A stretch of 64,000 bases of DNA from JADCRZ01 sp037718865. Lineage in GTDB: Bacteria; Bacteroidota; Bacteroidia; Chitinophagales; Chitinophagaceae. Made by a program: the position numbers and the translations under genes. Location: NCBI GenBank assembly GCA_037718865.1, contig JBBJMP010000022.1, positions 1 to 64,000 of the forward strand. Reading direction: 5' to 3'. A model generated the notes under the pieces. That model was not told the origin of the DNA and searched no databases. It saw only the letters and a program-made list of their open reading frames with translations. Shown one piece after another: positions 7,204-15,713 of the stretch (its first letter is position 1; every line of letters starts with the position of its first letter).

Positions 7204-9759
7204 TCATACATCCTTCCTCAGAATCTCGAGCGGAGGCCTGTTTAATACACCCCTGCTGTTGAATAACCCGATCGCAATGGTGAGCGAAGATATAAGCACA
7301 AAAATAATAATGATCGGCAGGGGTTGCGGATTAAAAGCCGTTTCGAAGCTATATTCAGCCAATGCCCAGCTCCCGGCAAGGGATAGAATAATTCCTGTTG
7401 CCGCTGCCAGTCCGCCCAAAAAGAAATACTCCAATGCTGTAATAACCAGGATCTGCCTTCGACTGGCCCCAAGGGTACGAAGCAGTACACTCTCGAGCAT
7501 GCGCTGGTATTTGCTGATCATCACTGATGCAATTAGCACAACCAGTCCGGTCATAATGCTGAAAGCAGCCATGAAACGGGTTACAAAGCCAATCTTATCC
7601 AGAATCTCATCCATGACACTTAAAATAAGACCCAGATCAATGATTGAAATATTGGGATATGCCCTTACAACGGCTTGTTGCAGGCGGGCGGAAACTTCGC
7701 TGGAGCCTACCCTGGTAATAAGCACGTGGAACTGTGGAGCCTCCTCCAGAATACCCTTAGGAAAAACAACCCTGAAGTTAGTTTGTACACGATTCCAGTC
7801 TACCTTACGAAAACTCCCTACGATCGTCGGTATCAGGGCTCCCTGTACGTTAAAAATGATTTTGTCTCCTATTTTTACATGGATTCTCCGGGCATAATTA
7901 TCTTCCAACGAAACATACACAATGCCATCTGACGGTTCAACCTTACCCGACCACTTACCGGTAGTTACTTTTTCGGAAGCCGTCAGCGAATCCCGGAAGG
8001 TGGCCCGCAATTCGCGGTTAAAGGCGCGCGCAGAACTGGACGCGCTGCTATCCAATAAAACCTGCGAACTTGTTTTGCCGTTAATTTCCTCGATGCTCAT
8101 GGTAACGATCGGCACCTGTTGCAGGAGAGGCAGATGATACTCTTTTACCAGCGCAGCAACTTTTTCTTTTTGGCTTGATTGAATGTCAAACAATACCATG
8201 TTAGGCTGATTGCCGCTAGCTGACAGTGTTACCCGGTTTATCAATAAGCCCTGAATAAAATAAAGCGTACAGATAAGGGCCGTGCCGAGACCAATGGAAA
8301 CGACAAGGATGAGGGTCTGGTTATTGGGCCGGTATAAGTTGGCGAAGCCCTGCCTCCACAGGTAACTCCAGGACGTCGGGAAGAAGCGTCGTACCATCCA
8401 CATGAGCAGCCAGGCTACACCGGCCAGTACCAGGAAGGCACCTGCTATGCTACCGATAAAAATGATGGTCCGTAACCAGGTATCCATTTGCATATAAGTG
8501 AACCAGCAAACAAAAATGACGATCACCAGGTATACCAGCCATTTTAAGGGATCACGAAAAAAGCGGGTTTCCTCAAAGGAGAAGCGTAGCGTATTCAAGG
8601 GTGAAATATTGCGTATAGCAATAAGGGGCAATAAGGCGAAAAGCAGGGAAATGATGATGCCTACTGCGAAACCCTGCGCTATGGCTGGTCCTGAAACCGA
8701 CATGGTAATGTCTACGGGCAAAAAGTCTTTTAGAATTAACGGCAATACCTGCTGAACAAGGGTCCCGAGCAAAGTGCCGATAAAGGAACCTATCAGCGCA
8801 ATGCCCATGATCTGGATAAGGTAGATAATAAAAGCCTGAGCGTTGGTAACACCCAGGCACCGCAGAATGGCTATAGTGCTGATCTTTTCGCGAATGTAAA
8901 TGTGAATTGCACTGGCGACACCGATACAGCCAAGTAACAAGGCAATAAATCCTACCAGGGTAAGAAACCGCGTCAGGTCTCCAAAGGACCGGCTTGTCTC
9001 TTCTTTTTGCGATTCAACGGTCTCATAATCGAGGTTGTCCTTGTCCAGCCGGGGTTTTATTTTATTAACAATATCGTTGATGGCTGACGGAGAATTATAC
9101 TTATAGTAGTAATTATAAGATATCCGGCTTCCTTTGCGGGAAAGACCCGTTTGCTCCAGGTATTGAAGTGGGATGTACACCGCCGGTGCCACGGTGGTAG
9201 AGATACCGGTACGGCCGGGAGCCTTGTTTAAAATGCCGGCGATAACGAAATCCAGCTCACCTACCTTAATGGAATCGCCAACCCTCGCGTTAAATTGCAT
9301 CATGAGGGTTTTGTCGACGAGTGCCTGGCGGCCGGAACGAAATAAACGGCTTGCTTGGGCAGGAGTGGTTTCCAGCTCTCCGTAAAAAGGGAAATCCCCC
9401 TGCAGAGCCCGGATCTGCACCAGTCGTGTGCCCCGGCTTTTTGTAAAATAGATCATTGAAGCAAAGGTTCTTTCCTGTGCTTTTTGGTCTCCCAACGAAT
9501 CGAGCAGGGGTTGCATGGTGGCGCTAACCGGTTTGTTCGATTCGATCACCAGATCGGCTCCAAGGAGCGCTTTGGCCTGGTCGTTAATATCACGTTGAAG
9601 GTTGTCCCCAAATGAATAGATGGCTACAAGCGCCGCAATACCAATAATGATCGATGAGATGAACAGGAATAAACGCGAACGGTTACGCCGGCTGTCACGC
9701 CAGGCCATTTTCATGAGCCAGCCAACATTCAACGGTTTTTTAAAGCTTTCCGGATCCAC
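7204..9759 (-). CDS. ABC transporter permease with FtsX domains (YbbP-like)
   Basis: An approximately 851-aa membrane protein with the FtsX/MacB permease duplication: an N-terminal helix (RSRLFLFISSIIIGIAALVAI), a large periplasmic domain, three helices, a second linker, a second periplasmic domain and three final helices. The ending PPLEILRKDV is typical of YbbP-type proteins. With the ATPase encoded just upstream it should form a mechanotransducing ABC system (YbbA/YbbP-like) that works on periplasmic proteins or lipids rather than a classic exporter. The start is uncertain: GTG at 9759 follows the ATPase stop by 10 bp; ATG at 9795 would overlap it by 26 bp; the conserved sequence begins near MKMAWRDSRRN (9714). 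Confidence 0.9.
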   Translation of the reverse strand: MDPESFKKPLNVGWLMKMAWRDSRRNRSRLFLFISSIIIGIAALVAIYSFGDNLQRDINDQAKALLGADLVIESNKPVSATMQPLLDSLGDQKAQERTFASMIYFTKSRGTRLVQIRALQGDFPFYGELETTPAQASRLFRSGRQALVDKTLMMQFNARVGDSIKVGELDFVIAGILNKAPGRTGISTTVAPAVYIPLQYLEQTGLSRKGSRISYNYYYKYNSPSAINDIVNKIKPRLDKDNLDYETVESQKEETSRSFGDLTRFLTLVGFIALLLGCIGVASAIHIYIREKISTIAILRCLGVTNAQAFIIYLIQIMGIALIGSFIGTLLGTLVQQVLPLILKDFLPVDITMSVSGPAIAQGFAVGIIISLLFALLPLIAIRNISPLNTLRFSFEETRFFRDPLKWLVYLVIVIFVCWFTYMQMDTWLRTIIFIGSIAGAFLVLAGVAWLLMWMVRRFFPTSWSYLWRQGFANLYRPNNQTLILVVSIGLGTALICTLYFIQGLLINRVTLSASGNQPNMVLFDIQSSQKEKVAALVKEYHLPLLQQVPIVTMSIEEINGKTSSQVLLDSSASSSARAFNRELRATFRDSLTASEKVTTGKWSGKVEPSDGIVYVSLEDNYARRIHVKIGDKIIFNVQGALIPTIVGSFRKVDWNRVQTNFRVVFPKGILEEAPQFHVLITRVGSSEVSARLQQAVVRAYPNISIIDLGLILSVMDEILDKIGFVTRFMAAFSIMTGLVVLIASVMISKYQRMLESVLLRTLGASRRQILVITALEYFFLGGLAAATGIILSLAGSWALAEYSFETAFNPQPLPIIIIFVLISSLTIAIGLFNSRGVLNRPPLEILRKDV

Positions 9760-9769
9760 AATTATATGA

Positions 9770-10468
9770 TTAGTTATTAATGCTGCTACCAACATACTGA
9801 TCCGAAACAACAATTCCTCCACGGAGGGAAATAATCCGTTTTGTTTTGGCGGCCAGTTCCAGGTTATGGGTGACAACGACCAGCGTGGTGCCTGCTTCAT
9901 GATTCAGGTCAAAGATCAGCTTAACCACCTTATCGCTCGTTTCCGCATCGAGATTTCCGGTAGGTTCGTCCGCAAAAAGAATCCTTGGCTGGTTCGAGAA
10001 AGCACGGGCGAGCGAAACCCGCTGCTGCTCTCCTCCAGATAACTGGGCGGGATAGTGATTGAGCCGTCCTGAAAGGCCTACTTTGTCTAACAGATCGGCG
10101 GAACGGGTACGTATATTTTTTTCTCCCCGCAATTCCAGCGGCACCATCACATTCTCGAGAGCCGTCAGGGTAGGCAGCAACTGGAAATTTTGAAAGATAA
10201 AGCCTACATAGCGATTCCGCACCTGTGCACGCTGATCCTCGTTAAGCTGGTCAAGGCGGATGTTATTCAATTCCACAATGCCGGCACTCGAACGATCGAG
10301 TCCTGCGCACAAACCAAGCAGGGTCGTTTTTCCGCTGCCCGAAGGTCCAACGATAGCTGTTGTTGAACCTGCATGTACGGAAAAATTTATATTGTCAAGC
10401 ACGGTCAACTCGTGCCCTGCACCCTGGTAGATTTTAGTTAGATTTTCTATATTTAAAATAGTATCCAC
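9770..10468 (-). CDS. ABC transporter ATP-binding protein (LolD/YbbA-like)
   Basis: About 232 aa. Walker A is GPSGSGKTTLLG, the signature LSGGEQQRVSLARA and Walker B ILFADEPTGNLD, followed by VVVTHNLELA. This is the LolD/MacB/YbbA subgroup, which always pairs with FtsX-type permeases; such a permease is the next gene. The start at GTG 10468 matches where homologues begin (VDTILNIENLTKIYQG). A TTG at 10513 would add 15 residues. The gene is divergent from the TesA-like esterase at 10607. In E. coli ybbA, ybbP and tesA are also neighbours, which supports a functional link. Confidence 0.93.
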   Translation of the reverse strand: MDTILNIENLTKIYQGAGHELTVLDNINFSVHAGSTTAIVGPSGSGKTTLLGLCAGLDRSSAGIVELNNIRLDQLNEDQRAQVRNRYVGFIFQNFQLLPTLTALENVMVPLELRGEKNIRTRSADLLDKVGLSGRLNHYPAQLSGGEQQRVSLARAFSNQPRILFADEPTGNLDAETSDKVVKLIFDLNHEAGTTLVVVTHNLELAAKTKRIISLRGGIVVSDQYVGSSINN

Positions 10469-10606
10469 TGTTTTTTTAATAGTGATGTGAACTAATTGCT
10501 GCACCGGCTTCAATCAATGCCATGACTGGAAGTGTGCTCCATGTTAAACATAATTAAGTGACGACATGTTTAAAGATAATATCTTTAATAACATTGAGGC
10601 TATACT

Positions 10607-11290
10607 ATGAATAAACTCATCTCTTTTTTTCTCTGTATTGTTTCCTTAACCGTTATTTCCGCATGCGGAGAGCGTGCCGGTTCTCCCGTCAATACAACAC
10701 AGGAAGCCGCCGCCAAAAAATCTTCCGCCGATTCGCAACAGGAAAAAATGATCGTTTTCTTTGGGAACAGCCTGACGGCGGGTTATGGGCTGGAACCCGC
10801 AGAAGCCTTCCCTGCCCTGATACAGCAAAAAGTAGATTCCCTGGATCTGCCCTATAAGATAATTAATGCAGGCTTAAGCGGCGAAACTTCGGCCGGAGGC
10901 AGAAGCCGGATAGACTGGCTTTTGCGTCAAAAGATCGATGTTTTCATACTTGAACTTGGAGGGAACGACGGTTTAAGGGGAATCCCGGTAACAGAAACTG
11001 CAGGCAACCTGCAGGCGATCATAGACAAGGTAAGAGCAAAATACCCGGAGTCGAAACTGGTGTTGGCAGGTATGGAAGTGCCGCCGAATATGGGTAGCCG
11101 GTACACCGGTGAGTTCAGGGCAATTTTCAGGCAACTGGCCGAGAAAAACAATATGGCTTTTTTGCCTTTTCTTTTGGAAGGCGTAGGAGGTGTTCAGGAT
11201 CTCAATCAAAACGATGGAATACATCCAACAGCGGAAGGACATCAGATTGTAGCAAACAATGTATGGGAAATACTAAGGCCTATCTTATAA
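10607..11290 (+). CDS. SGNH/GDSL esterase, TesA-like arylesterase (lipoprotein)
   Basis: A 227-aa lipoprotein (lipobox VISAC, Cys near residue 20) with the SGNH hydrolase blocks in order: GNSLTAGYGL (nucleophile Ser), GLSGETSAGG (oxyanion Gly), GGNDGLRG (Asn) and DGIHPTAEGH (Asp/His). The family hydrolyses thioesters, aryl esters and lysophospholipids. Anchoring as a lipoprotein puts it in the periplasm or on a membrane surface. The divergent arrangement with a YbbA/YbbP-like transporter mirrors the tesA-ybbAP locus of proteobacteria, suggesting that the transporter and the esterase act on the same lipid-linked substrates. The A+T-rich 90-bp intergenic gap probably holds both promoters. Confidence 0.92.
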   Translation: MNKLISFFLCIVSLTVISACGERAGSPVNTTQEAAAKKSSADSQQEKMIVFFGNSLTAGYGLEPAEAFPALIQQKVDSLDLPYKIINAGLSGETSAGGRSRIDWLLRQKIDVFILELGGNDGLRGIPVTETAGNLQAIIDKVRAKYPESKLVLAGMEVPPNMGSRYTGEFRAIFRQLAEKNNMAFLPFLLEGVGGVQDLNQNDGIHPTAEGHQIVANNVWEILRPIL

Positions 11291-11455
11291 CGAACGCCAG
11301 GCGCGGTTCCCGGCTGGTACATCCTGCCGTCGTCAACAAGCAAAACCTGTAGGTACCAATTACATGTTCGAAACGGGCCTGTCCATTTAAGCAAAACCAT
11401 GGTACAGGATTTGAAACAGAAATTTATACGCTAATCTATCATTAAAACAATTCCC

Positions 11456-11836
11456 ATGCACCAAATGGAGCTGCGAAAAAAAGACAACTACCTGAATATG
11501 GACATTATATTCGGCCTGTTAAAACTGACTGGTATATTAACAATGGCTTATATCTTATATAAAAAGAAAAAGCCGTTGCGAAAACGGATACCCGGAAAAA
11601 AGATAAATATTGAAATCAGGTATGAAACAGAAAAAGATGCTGACGCCACATTCCTGGCACAAAACATAGCTAAGGTTGTCCGGATGGTCCTTGTTCCCGT
11701 TGAATCGCAAATCGTTAAAGAAGACGCGAAACTAATACTGGTTTTTACTGGCGACTCCTGGGAGATGCGTATGCGTAAAGCTTCAGAACAGCTCAAACAT
11801 TCGGTAAGCAGCTTACTGAGCGCCAACGAGTGGTAG
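11456..11836 (+). CDS. Hypothetical small membrane-anchored protein
   Basis: A 126-aa protein of unknown function. One hydrophobic segment (about residues 16-36, IIFGLLKLTGILTMAYIL) is followed by a very basic stretch KKKKPLRKRIPGKK, predicting an inner-membrane anchor with the C-terminus in the cytoplasm. The rest (about 50-126) alternates charged and hydrophobic residues and may form a small alpha/beta domain. ATG codons at 11465 and 11498 are alternative starts. Nothing in the context fixes a role; it stands alone between the esterase and the radical SAM gene. Confidence 0.62.
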   Translation: MHQMELRKKDNYLNMDIIFGLLKLTGILTMAYILYKKKKPLRKRIPGKKINIEIRYETEKDADATFLAQNIAKVVRMVLVPVESQIVKEDAKLILVFTGDSWEMRMRKASEQLKHSVSSLLSANEW

Positions 11837-11986
11837 TCCTCAACAGGCCACTTACAGTCGGGCTACTTCCTATGGCCAGACCAACATCGCAAACGCGCCC
11901 AATATCTGTATGATTTAACTAAAATAATTGCAGGACATTCTGACAAATTACAGGTTGGGAATACTATTTGTTCTGCTGAAGGCTCC

Positions 11987-13090
11987 ATGGAAATAATCAA
12001 TAATTCTACAGAAATCCAGGGTGAAAAAAGCCCTTTTCCTTCTATCACAAAAATTTTGAAACCCTGGATGCCCAAACGTGTGGTGTTTACGCCCGAAGCT
12101 TTCGATGAGCCGTACGCACAGCACATCTATGAGCGTGTGAAAACACTCAACCTTCCGGTTGAAGTTTTAAAAAACAATCGCTTAACCGGATTACGCGGAA
12201 ATTCAGAACGGGAAACTTATAAAGTGGCTAAAACTACGCTTGCCATTGTCAACGCCCCTCCATCGGCATTTCGTTTAAGTCCTATTCCACCTTCGGCAGA
12301 CTGGCAGTTTCACCTGGCTCAGGGCTGCCCTGCCCACTGCCAGTATTGTTACCTGGCCGGCAGCTTATCGGGACCTCCCGTGATCCGGGTATTCGGCAAC
12401 CTGCCCACTATCCTTAACAATCTGGTCAATTATGAACAGCCAGACAGAATCACCTCTTTTGAAGCCAGTTGTTATACTGATCCGGTGAGTATTGAACACC
12501 TTACCGGCGGCCTGGCTGAGACTATCCGGTTTTTCGGCACCCGTCCTTCAAGCCATTTAAGATATACTACAAAATTTGTTTCCATAGATCCGTTATTGAA
12601 CATTGCCCACAACGGGCGCACGCGTTGCCGCACAAGCCTGAATACCGATTCCATTGCCCGCCGGCTCGAAGGAGGCACTCCATCTATCGCAGCCCGGATC
12701 CAGGCTTTGAGAAAGCTGGCTTTGCCAAGAGAACAGGGAGGAGGCAACTATCCTGTCGGAGTTATCATTGCTCCAATCATGCCGATCCCCGACTGGAAAC
12801 AGCAGTACAGCTCCCTGCTGGATCAGCTTCAACAGAATCTTGATTTTCGCTGTGACCTGACATTTGAACTCATCAGTCACCGGTTTACACCTGGTTCCAA
12901 AGAGGTGCTCCTCGAATGGTATCCCAATACCAGCATTGAAATGGATGAAGCCAGCCGGGCTGTCAAGCGAAATAAATTCGGAGGTACCAAGTATGTGTAC
13001 ACGAAGGAAATGATGAATGACCTGAAGCTGTTTTTTCAGGGAGAGATCAAGACCCGGTTTCCTGAAGCTTCAATCCTTTATTGGACCTGA
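11987..13090 (+). CDS. Radical SAM protein, spore photoproduct lyase (SPL) family
   Basis: A 367-aa radical SAM enzyme. The CX3CX2C cluster motif CPAHCQYC has its cysteines at 114, 118 and 121. An N-terminal part (PKRVVFTPEAFDEPYAQHI) resembles the SPL family, which in endospore formers repairs the thymine dimer 5-thyminyl-5,6-dihydrothymine. Bacteroidota do not sporulate, so this is an SPL-like protein of unknown substrate. The stop lies 1 bp before the ATG of the ABC ATPase of a quaternary-amine-type importer, and that gene overlaps the next, so all three look like one operon. The link between a radical SAM enzyme and a betaine-type importer is unexplained. Confidence 0.88.
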   Translation: MEIINNSTEIQGEKSPFPSITKILKPWMPKRVVFTPEAFDEPYAQHIYERVKTLNLPVEVLKNNRLTGLRGNSERETYKVAKTTLAIVNAPPSAFRLSPIPPSADWQFHLAQGCPAHCQYCYLAGSLSGPPVIRVFGNLPTILNNLVNYEQPDRITSFEASCYTDPVSIEHLTGGLAETIRFFGTRPSSHLRYTTKFVSIDPLLNIAHNGRTRCRTSLNTDSIARRLEGGTPSIAARIQALRKLALPREQGGGNYPVGVIIAPIMPIPDWKQQYSSLLDQLQQNLDFRCDLTFELISHRFTPGSKEVLLEWYPNTSIEMDEASRAVKRNKFGGTKYVYTKEMMNDLKLFFQGEIKTRFPEASILYWT

Positions 13091-13091
13091 C

Positions 13092-14054
13092 ATGATCAAA
13101 CTGGAAAATATCAGTAAATACTTTGGAGTGACAACGGCGGTTGATCACATCTCCTTTGAAGTAAAGGAAGGAGAAACAATGGTATTACTGGGCACGAGCG
13201 GTTGCGGAAAAACAACTACCCTCAGGATGATTAACCGGTTGATTGAGCCTTCATCCGGAATTGTTTGGGTGAATGGTGAAAATGTGCTTACCCAATCACC
13301 GGAAAATTTAAGAAAAGGAATAGGTTATGTTTTACAGCACCATGGTCTTTTTCCTCATTATACTATAGCTGAAAACATACAGGTGGTTCCGACGCTGATG
13401 CATTGGAACAAAGAGAAGAAGATGGAAAGAACAAGGGAACTGATGAATAAGATGCAGCTTCCTTTTGATTTATTCGGCCATCTATATCCGCGCGAACTTA
13501 GCGGCGGGCAGCAGCAGCGAGTTGGCGTAGCCAGGGCTTTGGCTTCCTTCCCCCCGGTTTTGTTGATGGATGAACCCTTTGGCGCCCTTGACCCGGTCAC
13601 CCGTTCCGACATACGCAGTCACCTGATGCAACTGGAAGAGTTCAATAAAAAAACGATCATCCTGGTTACACACGATATTCAGGAAGCTTTTGCTTATGGC
13701 GACCGGATTTGCATAATGCATAATGGCACCATCGTTCAGGAAGGCCCTCCGGAAGAACTATTATTCCACCCTGCGAATGAATTCGTTTCGGGTTTTTTAA
13801 AAGAACAACGGATGCAACTTGAACTTAAGACGGTCAGGCTGTTTCATATCTGGGATTTATTACCCCAGGCATCAGTAGAAAATCCGGCGACAGCATCTTT
13901 GTCTGAAGATAACAGTGTCTGGGAATTGACCGACTGGCTAACCCTACACTCAACATCTGCATTCATATTAAATAACCGGACCAATGAAGTAAAGGAGATC
14001 GCGCTGGAAGGCCTGCTACAGGCATACAAACAGTATAAATTAACAAGCGTATGA
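13092..14054 (+). CDS. Glycine betaine/choline-type ABC importer, ATP-binding subunit (OpuA/ProV-like)
   Basis: A 320-aa ATPase with Walker A GTSGCGKTTT, the Q-loop, signature LSGGQQQRVGVARA, Walker B VLLMDEPFGALDP and VTHDIQEAF. The long form beyond residue 240 resembles the CBS-bearing ATPases of OpuA/ProV/OpuC-type importers, but the CBS region is short and poorly conserved here. The stop overlaps the next start (ATGA at 14051-14054), so it is translationally coupled to the fused permease/binding protein. The probable role is ATP-driven uptake of a quaternary amine or related solute, perhaps for osmoprotection. Confidence 0.94.
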   Translation: MIKLENISKYFGVTTAVDHISFEVKEGETMVLLGTSGCGKTTTLRMINRLIEPSSGIVWVNGENVLTQSPENLRKGIGYVLQHHGLFPHYTIAENIQVVPTLMHWNKEKKMERTRELMNKMQLPFDLFGHLYPRELSGGQQQRVGVARALASFPPVLLMDEPFGALDPVTRSDIRSHLMQLEEFNKKTIILVTHDIQEAFAYGDRICIMHNGTIVQEGPPEELLFHPANEFVSGFLKEQRMQLELKTVRLFHIWDLLPQASVENPATASLSEDNSVWELTDWLTLHSTSAFILNNRTNEVKEIALEGLLQAYKQYKLTSV

Positions 14055-15616
14055 ACGGGCAACAGGGCTTCTTTTCATTTATTCAACAACAATCCGGAAA
14101 ACTGCTCGAGCAAACACTGGCTCATATCGGGCTCACCTTCATTTCGCTCCTGATCGCCATGTTTATCGGACTTCCCCTTGGCATCTTCATTTCAAAAAAT
14201 AAAAAATTTGCTGGCTTTATTTTAAACGCAGCGGGCGTACTTCAAACCATTCCAAGCATAGCCCTGTTGGGCGTTATGATTCCATTACTAGGCATCGGTG
14301 CCAGGCCGGCTATTGTTGCGTTATTCCTGTATGCCCTGTTACCCATTATAAGGAATACTTATACGGGGATTACCGGGGTGGACGGGTCGGTGATCGAAGC
14401 AGCCAGGGCAATGGGCATGAGCAGGGCTCAGATCTTATACGAGGTTGAATTACCGATTGCTATGCCGGTGTTACTGGCCGGCATCAGAACGGCAACGGTC
14501 ATCAACGTGGGAGTGGCGACCTTAGCCGCCTATGTTGCTGCAGGCGGATTGGGCGAATTTATCTTTGGAGGCATTGCGTTAAATAATTCCAACATGATAC
14601 TTGCCGGGGCGGTGCCGGCAGCCCTGCTGGCTATACTGTTCGACTTTTTGCTTTCCCGGGCTCAACGTGTAAACATTCAGCGCTTAAGGAAAGGCCTCTG
14701 GCTGATGCCATTGCTGCTGGCACTGTTATCTTCATTTTACCTGCTGCCTTCGGTTTACAAAGGAACCTGGTTAGCCGGTTTCACCCCCGAATTTATGGGC
14801 AGAACAGACGGTTACCTGGGCCTGAAAGAAAAATATGGGTTGGATATTCGAACCGTGGTGATCAGTGATGCCGTAATGTACCAGGCAGCTTTTAACAGAA
14901 AGCTGGATGTGATCAGCGGCTACAGCACAGACGGCAGATTGAAGGCGTTTGCCCTGGTGGTGCTGGAAGACGACAAAAACGTTTTTCCACCTTATTATGC
15001 AGCACCACTTGTGCGCGATGAAACCCTCAAATCTTATCCCGAGCTTGAAGCCACCCTTAACTTGTTAAGCGGAAGGATTAATGATTCCATGATGACGGAA
15101 CTTAATTACCAGGTTGATTACCTGAAGAAAAGTCCTGAAAGTGTAGCCAAAACATTTTTAATCACCCAGCAGTTATATAAACCGCCACGTTACGGCAATA
15201 AGGGAATGATACGCATCGGATCTAAGATATTTGCAGAACAATATACGCTTAGCCATATCTACCGCATGCTGATCGAAGGGTATACAGATCTTGCCGTTAG
15301 TACAAAAACAGGACTGGGAGGCACCAAGATCTGCTTTGACGCTTTATTAAATGATGCGATAGATTTCTATCCGGAGTATACAGGAACCGGGTTGCTCGTC
15401 TTACTGCAGCCATCCAAAAAAATAGTTGATGAGATTATCACAGACAAACAACGCGTGTATGATTATGTGCAAAAGGAATGTAATAGAAAGTTCGGCATCA
15501 CCTGGCTAAAACCAATCGGTTTTAATAATGCTTACGCCCTGATGATGCGAAGGCAACAATCAGAACAGATGAAAGTATTTAGGATATCGGAACTTGTTGA
15601 AAAGGTGAAACGGTAA
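14051..15616 (+). CDS. ABC importer permease fused to a circularly permuted substrate-binding domain
   Basis: A 521-aa fusion. Residues about 1-210 are a ProW/OpuCB-type permease (EAARAMGMSRAQILYEVELP is the EAA loop that meets the ATPase). A further helix (about 217-236) leads out to a periplasmic substrate-binding domain of the OsmF/OpuCC class. The binding domain has its halves in swapped order: GFTPEFMGRTDGYLGL, GYSTDGRLKAF, VLEDDKNVFPPY and LNYQVD come first (about 242-370); GSKIFAEQYTL, DFYPEYTGTG and IGFNNAYAL come last (about 395-521). In the usual proteins GSKxFTEQ starts the domain and LNYxVD ends it. Ligand is probably a quaternary amine or similar compound. The start overlaps the ATPase stop by 4 bp. 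Confidence 0.93.
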   Translation: MNGQQGFFSFIQQQSGKLLEQTLAHIGLTFISLLIAMFIGLPLGIFISKNKKFAGFILNAAGVLQTIPSIALLGVMIPLLGIGARPAIVALFLYALLPIIRNTYTGITGVDGSVIEAARAMGMSRAQILYEVELPIAMPVLLAGIRTATVINVGVATLAAYVAAGGLGEFIFGGIALNNSNMILAGAVPAALLAILFDFLLSRAQRVNIQRLRKGLWLMPLLLALLSSFYLLPSVYKGTWLAGFTPEFMGRTDGYLGLKEKYGLDIRTVVISDAVMYQAAFNRKLDVISGYSTDGRLKAFALVVLEDDKNVFPPYYAAPLVRDETLKSYPELEATLNLLSGRINDSMMTELNYQVDYLKKSPESVAKTFLITQQLYKPPRYGNKGMIRIGSKIFAEQYTLSHIYRMLIEGYTDLAVSTKTGLGGTKICFDALLNDAIDFYPEYTGTGLLVLLQPSKKIVDEIITDKQRVYDYVQKECNRKFGITWLKPIGFNNAYALMMRRQQSEQMKVFRISELVEKVKR

Positions 15617-15618
15617 AG

Positions 15619-15680
15619 AGGTTTAAGGTTTTTTTCAAAGATGATCTACGTTGCCCGTGGTTGGTGTTTTCACCAACCAC
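15619..15680. repeat. Composite intergenic repeat: 7-mer pieces plus GGTGTTTTCACC hairpin
   Basis: Bases 15657-15680 form a perfect 10-bp stem (GTGGTTGGTG/CACCAACCAC) with a TTTT loop, inside CCCG...CGGG flanks. It is preceded at 15619-15633 by GTTTAAGGTTTTTTT, the complement of the 7-mer tandem seen at 7176-7196. The order matches the 7154-7196 copy read on the other strand. It lies between the importer gene and the kinase gene. It may act as a transcription terminator or mRNA-stabilising hairpin, but its recurrence (also 49571-49598) argues for a dispersed element. Confidence 0.75.
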
Positions 15681-15713
15681 CATCGGGTTGACGACATAAA
15701 TAAATAGTATCAC

